From Limisphaerales bacterium (GTDB lineage: Bacteria > Verrucomicrobiota > Verrucomicrobiia > Limisphaerales > SXTU01): 59,978 nt of DNA. The stretch is taken from the NCBI GenBank assembly GCA_009773355.1, contig WRPG01000070.1, positions 1 to 59,978 on the forward strand. The letters run 5' to 3'. Positions 33,028-41,031 of this stretch are shown piece by piece. Below the pieces are notes generated by a model. The model had not been told where the DNA came from. It saw nothing but the letters and a program-made list of their open reading frames with translations, and made no database searches. The translations under genes were made by a program, and so were the position numbers. Position 1 is the stretch's first letter. Each line of letters begins with the position of its first letter.

Positions 33028-34281
33028 ATGGACATCACCTTCAAGTGCCCGCTCTGCGAAGAGGAATTCCGTGTTGAGGCCGCGCTGGCGGGCACGGAGT
33101 TCCGGTGCCCCACCTGCCTGAAAGTCTCGCTGCTGCCGGAGGCGGAGGACGCCCAACTTGAACTGCCGCCGCCGGAAAAGCCCGCGCCGCCGCCGGTTCC
33201 CACGGTGGTGGACGCCGGCACCCTGCCCACCCCGCCGCCCGTTCCGAAGCTTGCAGCCCGCGCCACCTCGTCCGATGCCGACGACGCCCGGCTCGCGCGC
33301 CGGCTCACCGAGGCCTACCAGCGCGTCACGCAGGAGGTGGGCAAGCTCATCGTCGGCCAGGAGGAGGTCATCGAGCAGTTGCTCATCGCCATCTTCGCGC
33401 GCAGCCATTGCCTGCTCGAGGGCGTGCCCGGCCTCGCCAAGACCTACATGGTCAAGACGCTTTCCGATGCGCTGCAACTCTCCTTCCGCCGCGTGCAGTT
33501 CACGCCCGACCTCATGCCGGCGGACATCACGGGCACCGATGTGATTTCCGAAGATCCCACGACCGGCCGGCGCGAACTGACCTTCCTCAAAGGCCCGCTC
33601 TTCGCGCAGATGATCCTCGCGGACGAAATCAACCGCTCGCCGCCCAAGACACAGGCCGCGCTGCTCGAAGCGATGCAGGAGCACAGCGTCACTGTCGGCG
33701 GGCGCACCTACAAGCTGGAGCAGCCGTTCTTCGTGCTCGCCACGCAAAACCCAGTCGAGCAGGAGGGCACGTATCCGCTGCCCGAGGCGCAGAAGGACCG
33801 CTTCATGTTCCATGTGCGCGTGGATTACCCGACCCGTGAGCAGGAGCGCGAGATCATCAAGCGCACCACGAGCGCCTTCTCGGCGGACGTGGACCCGGTT
33901 GTCACCGGCGAGGAGGTCATCGCGATTCAAAGGACCGTCCGCAAAGTCCCCGTGCCCGACCATGTGACGGACTTCGTGCTCGACCTTGTGCGCCGCGCGC
34001 GGCCCACGGACGCGGACGCGCCGGCCTTCACCAAGGAACTCATCGCGTGGGGCCCCGGCCCGCGCGCGTGCCAGCAGCTCGTCGTGGGCGGGAAGGTGCG
34101 GGCGGTCCTGCGCGGGCGGTTCCATGTCACGGTGGAGGACATCGAGGCGCTTGCATATCCCGTGCTGCGGCACCGGCTCGTGCCCACGTTCAACGCCGAG
34201 GCCGAGGGCATCAAGGTGGACGAGATCATCCGCCGCGTGCTGAAGGAAACGCCCCGGCACGAGGCGAAGAAGGTGCTGTGA
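33028..34281 (+). CDS. MoxR-family AAA+ ATPase with N-terminal zinc ribbon
   Basis: A 417-residue protein. Residues 1-35 hold two CxxC pairs (C7/C10 and C27/C30) forming a likely zinc ribbon, then a Pro-rich linker to about 75. The MoxR AAA+ core follows, with Walker [31 protein letters not shown], Walker [21 protein letters not shown], sensor [20 protein letters not shown], and a C-terminal lid. MoxR proteins act as chaperone-like ATPases, usually beside DUF58 and vWA genes; none follow here, where trpS converges. The ATG at 33028 is chosen because it starts the Cys motif. Confidence 0.9.
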   Translation: MDITFKCPLCEEEFRVEAALAGTEFRCPTCLKVSLLPEAEDAQLELPPPEKPAPPPVPTVVDAGTLPTPPPVPKLAARATSSDADDARLARRLTEAYQRVTQEVGKLIVGQEEVIEQLLIAIFARSHCLLEGVPGLAKTYMVKTLSDALQLSFRRVQFTPDLMPADITGTDVISEDPTTGRRELTFLKGPLFAQMILADEINRSPPKTQAALLEAMQEHSVTVGGRTYKLEQPFFVLATQNPVEQEGTYPLPEAQKDRFMFHVRVDYPTREQEREIIKRTTSAFSADVDPVVTGEEVIAIQRTVRKVPVPDHVTDFVLDLVRRARPTDADAPAFTKELIAWGPGPRACQQLVVGGKVRAVLRGRFHVTVEDIEALAYPVLRHRLVPTFNAEAEGIKVDEIIRRVLKETPRHEAKKVL

Positions 34282-34300
34282 GGCCCGGGTGGCACCCGAG

Positions 34301-35281
34301 TCAGTTCAGCCCGCTCGCGGACTTTGCACGCTGCAAGACCTTCGTCGCCACCGCGCGGGCTTTCTCGGCTCCGGCACGGAGAAGCTGGCGGACGTAGTCC
34401 TGGTTCGCGGCGAGTTCCGCGCGCCTGGCGCGGGCGGCGGCAAAGTGCTGCCAATAGTGCTCGAAGAGAGCCTTCTTCAAGTCGCCGTAGCCGAGGCCGC
34501 CGGCGCGCAGGCGGTTCTCGAAGTCCGTCGCCACGTCGGCGGGCGCGACGAGCTTGAGCAGTTGCACGGCGAGGTTCTGGTCCGCGTCGGGCTTCGGTTC
34601 GGCGGGGGTGCGCGAATCCATGACGATGCCCATGATCTTCTTCCGCGTGGCCTTCTCCTCGCCAAAAATCTCGATGGTGTTGCCGTAGCTCTTGCTCATC
34701 TTCTGCCCGTCAAGACCCGGCACGGCGGCGCCTTCCTCGCGGATGCGCGGCTCGGGGATGACGAAGGTCTGGCCGTATTGCTGGTTGAACTTGCCGGCGA
34801 TGTCGCGCGTGACTTCGAGGTGCTGCTTCTGATCCTTGCCGACGGGGACGAGGTTGGAGTCGAAGGCGAGGATGTCCGCCGCCATGAGCACGGGATAGGC
34901 GAAGAGGCCGTGGTTCACGGAGCCGATTTCGCCCTCGCCGAGCTTGGCGACCTTGTCCTTGAAGCTGTGGCAGCGTTCGAGCAGGCCCATCGGCGTGACG
35001 GTGGAGAGGAGCCAGGCGAGTTCGGCAACTTCCGGCACATCGGACTGCACCCAGAAGACGCAGCGCGCGGGATCGAGGCCGCAGGCGAGGAAGTCCAGCG
35101 CCACGTCGAGCGTGTATTGGCGGCGGAGCTTCGCGTCCGTGAGCGAGGTCATCGAGTGGTAGTTCGCGATGAAGTAGAAAGCTTCGCCCTGCGCTTGCAG
35201 CTCGATGGCCGGACGCATGGCCCCGAAGTAGTTGCCGAGGTGCAACGCGCCGGAAGGCTGGATGCCCGTCAAAATTCGCAT
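34301..35281 (-). CDS. trpS: Tryptophanyl-tRNA synthetase
   Basis: A 326-residue class I aminoacyl-tRNA synthetase that charges tRNA-Trp. It has GIQPSGALHLGNYFGAMR (HIGH-type motif, here HLGN), DVALDFLACGLDP, AYPVLMAADILAFDSNLVPV with GKDQKQHLEVTRDIA, and KMSKSYGNTI (KMSKS). Length is standard for bacterial TrpRS. The start at 35281 places MRILTGIQ at the N-terminus as in homologues. It is divergent from the flavin reductase gene across a 279-bp gap in which I see no strong promoter or repeat. Confidence 0.96.
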   Translation of the reverse strand: MRILTGIQPSGALHLGNYFGAMRPAIELQAQGEAFYFIANYHSMTSLTDAKLRRQYTLDVALDFLACGLDPARCVFWVQSDVPEVAELAWLLSTVTPMGLLERCHSFKDKVAKLGEGEIGSVNHGLFAYPVLMAADILAFDSNLVPVGKDQKQHLEVTRDIAGKFNQQYGQTFVIPEPRIREEGAAVPGLDGQKMSKSYGNTIEIFGEEKATRKKIMGIVMDSRTPAEPKPDADQNLAVQLLKLVAPADVATDFENRLRAGGLGYGDLKKALFEHYWQHFAAARARRAELAANQDYVRQLLRAGAEKARAVATKVLQRAKSASGLN

Positions 35282-35560
35282 GAGCGGGACGGTAGCAAGC
35301 GCGGCGGGAAGCTCAAAGCCCAAGCTTCACGGCGCGAGCCGGCGAAGCAGGTCCGCAGGCTGGCCACCCTTCAATTGAAGAAAAACCGCTGGGCATGGGA
35401 AGTGACAGCCAGAGAAACAGGCAGGGCATTGTCGAGCCACGGACGCTCCCCCCGCGCGCGGCGGACTCGGCGATGGGCGGCGGGCGGTTTCTGATTTTGG
35501 CGCACTCCAGCAAAATGACTTTGCGCCCGCGCGCCCCGTCCTTAAACTCCGCGCGACCGT

Positions 35561-36280
35561 ATGCCGAAGCAGATTGCTGAAATGCTCATCGAGTCGGTGA
35601 CGATGGAGCTGCCCGACACCAAGACCATCCGGCTCCAGTGGCCGGCGGGCTACGACGTGGATTTCAAGACCGGGCAGTTCATCACGGTGTATTGGCCGGA
35701 TGCGCCAGCCTACAAGCGCGCTTACTCGCTGAGTTCCTGCGCGCTGGACCGGGGCTTTTACGAAATCACCGTGAAACGCGACGGCAAGATGGGCACGCGC
35801 CTCGTGGACTGGGCCAAGCCGGGTGACAAACTCTGGGTCATCGAGCCGACCGGCAGGTTCCTTCCCGTCTTCGACCCGCCGGGCAAACACCTCGTCTGCA
35901 TCGCGGGCGGCAGCGGCGTGACGCCCTTCCGCGCCTTCGCCCGCGAGGCCACGCGCCGCGAACTCGACACGCGCCTGACCATCCTCTACAGCGTTCGCAC
36001 CACGAACGACATCATCTTCCGCGAAGAGTTCCAGCAGCTCGAACAGGAGAACGAGCGCTTCGACTTCTACGTGACCTGCACACGCCTGCATCCCGATGAC
36101 CCGTGGACGGGCCGTCGCGGCCGCATCACCGCCGAATGGGTCAAGGAACACGTCCATGACCTGCCGAACACGGTCTTCTACGCCTGCGGCACGAACGAGC
36201 TGGTGGAAGCCACGGAGCGCCTCGTGCTGGACGAACTCAAGCTGCCGAAGGAGCAGATGAAGACGGAGAAGTGGGGCTGA
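35561..36280 (+). CDS. FAD/NAD(P)-binding ferredoxin reductase-like oxidoreductase
   Basis: A 239-residue protein of the ferredoxin-NADP reductase fold. Residues 1-95 form the flavin domain with YKRAYSLSSCAL (FAD phosphate binding) and EITVKRDGKMGTRLVDWA. The nucleotide domain has CIAGGSGVTPFRAF (pyrophosphate loop) and YACGTNELVEATERLVLDE at the end. There is no iron-sulfur domain, so it must pass electrons to a separate partner that is not visible here. The reading direction matches the small genes downstream, but the 42-bp gap does not settle whether they share a transcript. Confidence 0.88.
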   Translation: MPKQIAEMLIESVTMELPDTKTIRLQWPAGYDVDFKTGQFITVYWPDAPAYKRAYSLSSCALDRGFYEITVKRDGKMGTRLVDWAKPGDKLWVIEPTGRFLPVFDPPGKHLVCIAGGSGVTPFRAFAREATRRELDTRLTILYSVRTTNDIIFREEFQQLEQENERFDFYVTCTRLHPDDPWTGRRGRITAEWVKEHVHDLPNTVFYACGTNELVEATERLVLDELKLPKEQMKTEKWG

Positions 36281-36322
36281 CCGACCCGAAACTCAAAACC
36301 CAGAACCCGGAACTGCGCCAGA

Positions 36323-36670
36323 ATGCACCGCGACATCCTCTTCCTCCTCAAGCACGACTTCCCCGACGGCCCCGGCACGCCCTACTACTGCCCCGAGTGC
36401 GCGCAGCTCACCGGTGTGCTCGCCTACTACCCGCAGCTCCGCCATGTGCTGGACCTGCGCTACGTGGACTTCCCGCGCCCCCGGAAGGAAATCCTCTCGC
36501 TCATCGGCGAAGCGAACCAGAGCTGCCCCGTCCTCGTCATTGCCGACGGCCCGCCCGCGAGCGTGAAGGGCGTTGAGATTGGCACCTTCAACGGCCTGCA
36601 CTTCGTCTCCGGCGCGGCGGCGATTGGGAATTACCTGGCGCAGGTGCATGGAGTCGGAAGACCGCACTAG
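36323..36670 (+). CDS. DUF3088 family protein
   Basis: A 115-residue protein. It opens RDILFLLKHDFPDGPGTP with a Cys pair (YYCPECAQLTGVLAYYPQL), then LRYVDFPRPRKEILSLIGE, NQSCPVLVIAD, and ends YLAQVHGVGRPH. This is the pattern I associate with DUF3088, a thioredoxin-fold-like family of unknown function. The C-x2-C occupies the position of a redox site. The following gene starts 9 bp downstream. Confidence 0.75.
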   Translation: MHRDILFLLKHDFPDGPGTPYYCPECAQLTGVLAYYPQLRHVLDLRYVDFPRPRKEILSLIGEANQSCPVLVIADGPPASVKGVEIGTFNGLHFVSGAAAIGNYLAQVHGVGRPH

Positions 36671-36679
36671 CGAAGCGCG

Positions 36680-37189
36680 ATGGCCCTGTTCGTTCATTTA
36701 ACTGCGGACTCGAAAGCCAGCTTGGTAAGGCGAACTGGCATCCTGCGCTCGAAGTATCGGAACGGAGAGGAAGTATCGAAGGGAGTATTTGCCATGCCAG
36801 TCGTCCCGAACTTTCAAGTTAGTCACCAGTGGATTCGGGAACTGCGGCGTTTCCGTGGCTCCGTGGTCGGCGTGTATTTTCGCATCGCAGACGAGGAGCA
36901 AGTGCTGTGCGGACGATACAACGAAGTCCACCCGCGAATGACCGCAGCAGAAGCGCATGCGGTGATTCGAGGTCAAACGGGTATGGAGGGCTTCGAGGTG
37001 ATTATTCTCCGCAAGATTTCGGCAAAGGAAATCACTCGCATCAGTCGGTTGCCGCAATCAGTCGGCTGGCGTCATTACCCTGGTGCCCACGGCAAGCAGC
37101 CGTGGGCTTGTGAGTGCTGTCAGAAAGGCGAATTCGGCTCGCGACGAATCCGTGAACGCTTTGCCGACATTTCGGAATCAGCCTCATAA
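36680..37189 (+). CDS. Conserved hypothetical protein in a lower-GC segment
   Basis: A 169-residue protein I do not recognise by name. It starts MALFVHLTADSKASLVRRTG, then KGVFAMPVVPNFQVSHQWIR, VVGVYFRIADEEQVLCGRY, GFEVIILRKISAKEITRI, VGWRHYPGAHGKQP, and a C-x2-C pair (ACECCQKGEF). The opening HLT...RRTGI recalls proteins of the ADP-ribosyltransferase-like group (DarT, KptA) that begin with His-x-Thr and an isoleucine-rich helix, but this is only a shape resemblance. Base composition is visibly less GC-rich than neighbours, suggesting transfer. It precedes gcvT by 18 bp. Confidence 0.65.
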   Translation: MALFVHLTADSKASLVRRTGILRSKYRNGEEVSKGVFAMPVVPNFQVSHQWIRELRRFRGSVVGVYFRIADEEQVLCGRYNEVHPRMTAAEAHAVIRGQTGMEGFEVIILRKISAKEITRISRLPQSVGWRHYPGAHGKQPWACECCQKGEFGSRRIRERFADISESAS

Positions 37190-37207
37190 AGTTGCTCCTC
37201 CTGCACT

Positions 37208-38338
37208 ATGCTCAAACGCACTCCCCTCTTCTCCGCCCACCAGCGCGCGGGCGGCAAGCTCATCGAATTCGGCGGGTGGGAAATGCCCGTCCAGTATTCC
37301 ACCATCACGGACGAACATCTCTGCGTCCGCCGCGCGGCGGGCATCTTCGACATCTCGCACATGGGCGAGGTCATCGTGCGCGGACCGGCGGCGGAGGCGT
37401 TCCTCAACGCCACGCTCACCAATGACGTGCGCAAGCTCGTCGTCGGCCTCGGCCAATACACGCTCATGTGCCACGAGCACGGCGGGGTGATTGACGACCT
37501 CTACGCCTACCGTCTCGGCGCGGAGGAATATCTGCTCATCATCAACGCCTCGCGCATCGAGCCGGACGTGGCGTGGTTGCAGGAACGCCTTGGTGCCTTC
37601 CCGCAGCAAGCAGACGTGACGCTCGCGAACCTCTCCGACCACACCGCCGCCGTCGCCATCCAGGGGCCGAAGACGCCCGGTCTGCTCGACCAGCTTTTCC
37701 CTGCGGCGTCCACCGGCGGCACGCACGTCGCGAAGCCGAGCGACTTGAAGAAGAACCAGATCGCGCAGTTCGCTTTCGATGGCCAAGCCGTCTGCGTTGC
37801 CCGCACTGGCTACAGCGGCGAGGACGGCTTCGAGGTCATCACGCCCGCGTTGCTCATCGAGGCGGTCTGGGACAAGGCGCTGAACCTTGGCCACCAGTTC
37901 TGCCTCCAGCCCTGCGGTCTCGGCGCACGCGACACGTTGCGCACGGAGGTTTGCTATCCGCTCTACGGTCACGAGCTGGACGAGAACACCACGCCCATCG
38001 AGGCCGGGGTCGGCTTCTTCGTCGCGTTGGACAAGGGCGACTTCGTTGGGCGCGCGGTGCTCGCGGAGCAGAAGGCCAGCGGCACGAAGAAGAAGCTCGT
38101 GGCCTTCAAGATGACGGACAAGGCCCCGCCGCCGCGTCCGCACTACGTGATTTGGGCGGGCGGTTCAGCCGTCGGTGAAGTCGTGAGCGGCACGCAAAGC
38201 CCGTCGCTGAACAATGGCATCGGCATGGGCTATGTCCCGCCGCAGGTCGCCGTGATTGGTGGCAAGCTTGAGATTGAGATCCGCGGCCGCCGCTTCGCCG
38301 CTGAGATCGTGAAGAAGCCGATTTACAAGAAGCCCTGA
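37208..38338 (+). CDS. gcvT: Glycine cleavage system T protein (aminomethyltransferase)
   Basis: A 376-residue THF-dependent aminomethyltransferase. It takes the aminomethyl group from lipoyl-GcvH and makes methylene-THF plus ammonia. Visible: RTPLFSAHQRAGGKLIEFGG, MPVQYSTITDEHLCVRRAAG, FDISHMGEVIVRGP, NDVRKLVVGLGQYTLMCHEHGG, then ARTGYSGEDGFEVITP, LGARDTLRTEVCYPLYGHEL and the C-terminal barrel with GEVVSGTQSPSLNNGIGMGY. Length and motifs are standard. gcvH follows 153 bp later with a palindromic repeat between them; the decarboxylase gcvP is not in this window. Confidence 0.95.
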   Translation: MLKRTPLFSAHQRAGGKLIEFGGWEMPVQYSTITDEHLCVRRAAGIFDISHMGEVIVRGPAAEAFLNATLTNDVRKLVVGLGQYTLMCHEHGGVIDDLYAYRLGAEEYLLIINASRIEPDVAWLQERLGAFPQQADVTLANLSDHTAAVAIQGPKTPGLLDQLFPAASTGGTHVAKPSDLKKNQIAQFAFDGQAVCVARTGYSGEDGFEVITPALLIEAVWDKALNLGHQFCLQPCGLGARDTLRTEVCYPLYGHELDENTTPIEAGVGFFVALDKGDFVGRAVLAEQKASGTKKKLVAFKMTDKAPPPRPHYVIWAGGSAVGEVVSGTQSPSLNNGIGMGYVPPQVAVIGGKLEIEIRGRRFAAEIVKKPIYKKP

Positions 38339-38340
38339 GA

Positions 38341-38440
38341 CCGTGCCGGCGATTTGCAGTCGCCGCGTTGCGGGTGGACTGCTTGGAGCCTCTCAGTCCT
38401 GCTGAAACTCACACACGGCGATTGCAAATCGCCGGCACGG
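38341..38440. repeat. Inverted repeat between gcvT and gcvH
   Basis: Left arm 38341..38365 (CCGTGCCGGCGATTTGCAG and on) and right arm 38416..38440 (to CGCCGGCACGG) are near-perfect reverse complements, 50-nt loop. It begins 2 bp after the gcvT stop codon. Confidence 0.88.
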
Positions 38441-38491
38441 TGCAAAAGCGAATTTACAACCTGACTGACTGAACCCAAACTCCGCCCCGAC

Positions 38492-38878
38492 ATGAGCACG
38501 CAAGTTCCCGCTGATTTGAAGTATGCCAAGAGCCACGAATGGTTGCGCGTCGCCGGCGACGTGGCGACCGTGGGCATCACCGACCACGCGCAGCACGAGC
38601 TGACGGACGTGGTGTTCGTCGAGCTGCCCGCCGTGGGGCGCAAGGTGAAGGCCGGCGAGGCCTGTGCGGTGGTCGAGTCCGTGAAGACCGCCAGCGACAT
38701 CTACGCGCCCGCCAGCGGCGAGGTCATCGAGGTGAACAAGGCTGTGACCGACGATCCCGGGCTGGTGAACGGCGAGCCTTACGGCAAGGGCTGGTTCTTC
38801 AAGCTCAAGCTGTCGGACGCGGCGGAGGCGGGAGCGTTGCTCACGCCGGAGGCTTACACGGCGCAGATTGGCGGGTAG
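38492..38878 (+). CDS. gcvH: Glycine cleavage system H protein
   Basis: A 128-residue lipoyl carrier. [20 protein letters not shown] and [16 protein letters not shown] lead to the lipoylation hairpin [20 protein letters not shown] with the modified Lys in SVKTAS, then [20 protein letters not shown]. Length is typical. It shuttles the aminomethyl group between GcvP and GcvT. Its stop codon TAG (38876..38878) lies within the left end of a palindromic repeat. Confidence 0.96.
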   Translation: MSTQVPADLKYAKSHEWLRVAGDVATVGITDHAQHELTDVVFVELPAVGRKVKAGEACAVVESVKTASDIYAPASGEVIEVNKAVTDDPGLVNGEPYGKGWFFKLKLSDAAEAGALLTPEAYTAQIGG

Positions 38879-38963
38879 TTGCAACCTTCAGGTTGCGCTT
38901 GGGGTCTTTGGAAACCCGTCCCCACTCAAGCTGCTCTGTTCGCAACCTGAAGGTTGCGACTAC
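38875..38963. repeat. GTAG-ended inverted repeat supplying two stop codons
   Basis: Left arm 38875..38897 (GTAGTTGCAACCTTCAGG and on) and right arm 38941..38963 (to GGTTGCGACTAC) match at 22 of 23 positions, with a 43-nt loop. The terminal GTAG on each strand provides TAG as stop for gcvH (plus) and for the LuxR regulator (minus). Confidence 0.9.
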
Positions 38964-39616
38964 GCGGAGACAATGTTGTTCCGCACCGCGTAGCGCACGA
39001 GTTCCCCGACGGAGTGGAAACGCAGCTTGCGCATGATGTTGGTGCGGTGCGTCTCGACAGTCTTCACGCTGATGTTCAGGGCGCTGGCGGCCTCTTTGTT
39101 GCTCTTCCCCTCGGCCAGCAGCTGCACGATTTCCTTCTCGCGCGGCGTCAGGCGGCTGCCGATGTCCTCGGCCTCGATGGCCTGCGCGCCTTCCTTGAGC
39201 GTGCTGTCGGAGACCATCTGCGAGATGCGCGAGGTGAAGTAGTTCTTGTGCGCGCTCACCGCCTTCACGGCGGCGACCAGCTCGCGCCCGGCGTCGGATT
39301 TGAGGATGTAGCCGCGCGCGCCGACCTTGAGCACCTCGCTGGCGATCTGCTCGGACTCGTGGACGGTGAGGATGAGAATCTCCGTGTGCGGCAGGAGCTT
39401 CTTGATCTGGCGCGCGGCTTCGAGGCCGTTCAACTCCGGCATCGTCACGTCGAGGATGCAGACCTCCGGCGTGGTGGCCTTGGCCTTCTCGACAGCCTGG
39501 CGGCCGGTGCCCGCCTCGGCGACGACCTGCCAGCCGGGCTGGTCGTCGAGCAGCGCCTTCATGCCGGCGCGCACAATGTCATGGTCATCGGCGATGAGTA
39601 GTTTGAGTATGCTCAT
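38960..39616 (-). CDS. NarL/LuxR-family response regulator
   Basis: A 218-residue transcription regulator. The receiver domain has ADDHDIVRAGMKALL (acidic pair), phosphorylated Asp in CILDVTMPELNGLE and Lys in GYILKSDAGRELV. The C-terminal LuxR-type helix-turn-helix reads LTPREKEIVQLLAEGKSNKE and SVKTVETHRTNIMRKL. It starts at ATG 39616, overlapping the kinase stop by 4 bp. The partner kinase upstream is of the matching HisKA_3 class, so the pair forms a standard NarL-type system. Targets are unknown. The gene ends inside a palindromic repeat. Confidence 0.94.
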   Translation of the reverse strand: MSILKLLIADDHDIVRAGMKALLDDQPGWQVVAEAGTGRQAVEKAKATTPEVCILDVTMPELNGLEAARQIKKLLPHTEILILTVHESEQIASEVLKVGARGYILKSDAGRELVAAVKAVSAHKNYFTSRISQMVSDSTLKEGAQAIEAEDIGSRLTPREKEIVQLLAEGKSNKEAASALNISVKTVETHRTNIMRKLRFHSVGELVRYAVRNNIVSA

Positions 39617-40821
39617 AGTTGTTCTCCGGGGAGCGGCACCACGACCATCACGGTGGTGCCGCGGCTGTTTGAGTTGATCTCCAGTGCTCCGCCAAATTGC
39701 CGCACGCGCTCCCACACACCTGCCACGCCGACGCCCAGCGCGGAGACGTTGCCATGCACTTTTTCCAGCTTCTCGGGCGGAATGCCGGTGCCCTCGTCGC
39801 GCACTTCGAGGACGATCTCGCCGGGCTGGCGCGTGACTTTGATGAAGGCGGTTTTGCTGCCGGAGTGTCGGGCGACGTTCGTGAGCGTCTCCTGCACGAT
39901 GCGGAAGATGGTGACCTCGATGTCGGCGGGCAGGCGGTCGAACTCGGCGGGCGCGTCCACCTCGGTCTTGATGCCGCTGCGCTGCATGAAGCCATTCGCC
40001 AGCCAGCCGATGGCCGAGAGCAGGCCCGACTCCTCCAGCAACGGCGGGTGCAGCAGATAGGAGATGGTGCGGATCTCGCGCGAGGTTTGCTCGGCCATCG
40101 CGGCAGTGTCGGCGACGAGGTTCTTCACCTTCGGCGTCGCGTCGGGCACGAGGTTCTCGATCCGGGAGAGGTTCACGGCGATGGCGGCGAGCGTCTGGCC
40201 GGAATTGTCGTGCAGCTCGCGCGCGATGCGGCGGCGCTCCTGATCCTGCGCCGTCATCAAGTGACCGGAAAGCTGGCGGAGCAATTCCTCCTTGTCCTTG
40301 CGGTCGGCGATTTCGGTCTGGAGCGAGCTGTTCGCGCGCGTCAGCTCGTCCGTGCGGTCGCGCACGCGGCGCTCCATGTCGGAGAAGGCACGTTCCAAAG
40401 TTTTCTCACGCCGCCAGCGCTGAAGGGAAAGCGCGGCGGCGAGCCAGACCATCGCGACGGAGAGAACCCGGTTCGCCATCTCGGCCTCATGCGGGCCGCT
40501 GAGGGGGCCGCGCATGAAGCCGAGGACGGAAAGCCCGGTGGCCGCGTAGGCCAGGTAGAGCGCGTGCTGGGTGTTCTGCGACCAAAGCGCCAGCAGCACC
40601 GGCGCGACGTAGAACGAGGCGATGGGAAAGTCCGCGCGCTGCCCGAGATCGAGCGTCGCGATCACGAGCAGGCTCAGGCACGCGGCGGGGATCTGCCAGT
40701 TGGTCACGAGCCACTGCGCGGCGGCGGGTGGAGCGGGGTCAGCCGGTGCGACTTGCCGACGGGCTGGGGATGCCATGCCGTTCGGAGCGGCGGGGGAGGC
40801 GGACGCGGAAGGCGGATTCAT
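39613..40821 (-). CDS. HisKA_3-type sensor histidine kinase with N-terminal membrane segments
   Basis: A 402-residue kinase, start at ATG 40821. Residues of about 40-150 contain four hydrophobic segments (IPAACLSLLVIATLDLG, FYVAPVLLALWS, YAATGLSVLGFM, LSVAMVWLAAALSL), then a coiled coil (ERAFSDMERRVRDRTDELTR). The HisKA_3 helix is QERRRIARELHDNSGQTLAA with phosphoacceptor His in ELHD. The compact HATPase has RIVQETLTNVARHSG and VRDEGTGIPPEKL. There is little periplasmic sequence, so the signal is probably sensed in or near the membrane. It is coupled to the LuxR-type regulator. Longer upstream frames were rejected as non-coding. Confidence 0.92.
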   Translation of the reverse strand: MNPPSASASPAAPNGMASPARRQVAPADPAPPAAAQWLVTNWQIPAACLSLLVIATLDLGQRADFPIASFYVAPVLLALWSQNTQHALYLAYAATGLSVLGFMRGPLSGPHEAEMANRVLSVAMVWLAAALSLQRWRREKTLERAFSDMERRVRDRTDELTRANSSLQTEIADRKDKEELLRQLSGHLMTAQDQERRRIARELHDNSGQTLAAIAVNLSRIENLVPDATPKVKNLVADTAAMAEQTSREIRTISYLLHPPLLEESGLLSAIGWLANGFMQRSGIKTEVDAPAEFDRLPADIEVTIFRIVQETLTNVARHSGSKTAFIKVTRQPGEIVLEVRDEGTGIPPEKLEKVHGNVSALGVGVAGVWERVRQFGGALEINSNSRGTTVMVVVPLPGEQL

Positions 40822-40909
40822 GCGTGCTGACGGGGCGAAGGTAGTTCCCGCGCCGGGGTGAAGCAAGCTCGGCACGGTAGGGTGATTTGCGGAGTGACAC
40901 GCGAATCCC

Positions 40910-40973
40910 GGAGCGCAGGTGTCCAACCTGCGCGTTGGCCCCACGCCGAACGCAGGTTGGACACCTGCGCTCC
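40910..40973. repeat. GGAGCGC-type palindromic repeat, copy 4 (perfect)
   Basis: Left arm 40910..40932 and right arm 40951..40973 are exact 23-bp reverse complements (GGAGCGCAGGTGTCCAACC and on), with an 18-nt loop. It lies in the divergent gap between the kinase and the D-aminoacylase. Confidence 0.93.
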
Positions 40974-41031
40974 AAGCAAGGGAGAACACGCAGGATTCGA
41001 CACGCTCCGCTCCCCCGGCTATCAAGCGGGC

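Noticed and set aside
35282-35560. Possible riboswitch or T-box in the trpS/reductase divergent gap
   Set aside because: No conserved T-box core, Trp leader peptide or strong hairpin with U-tract was visible.
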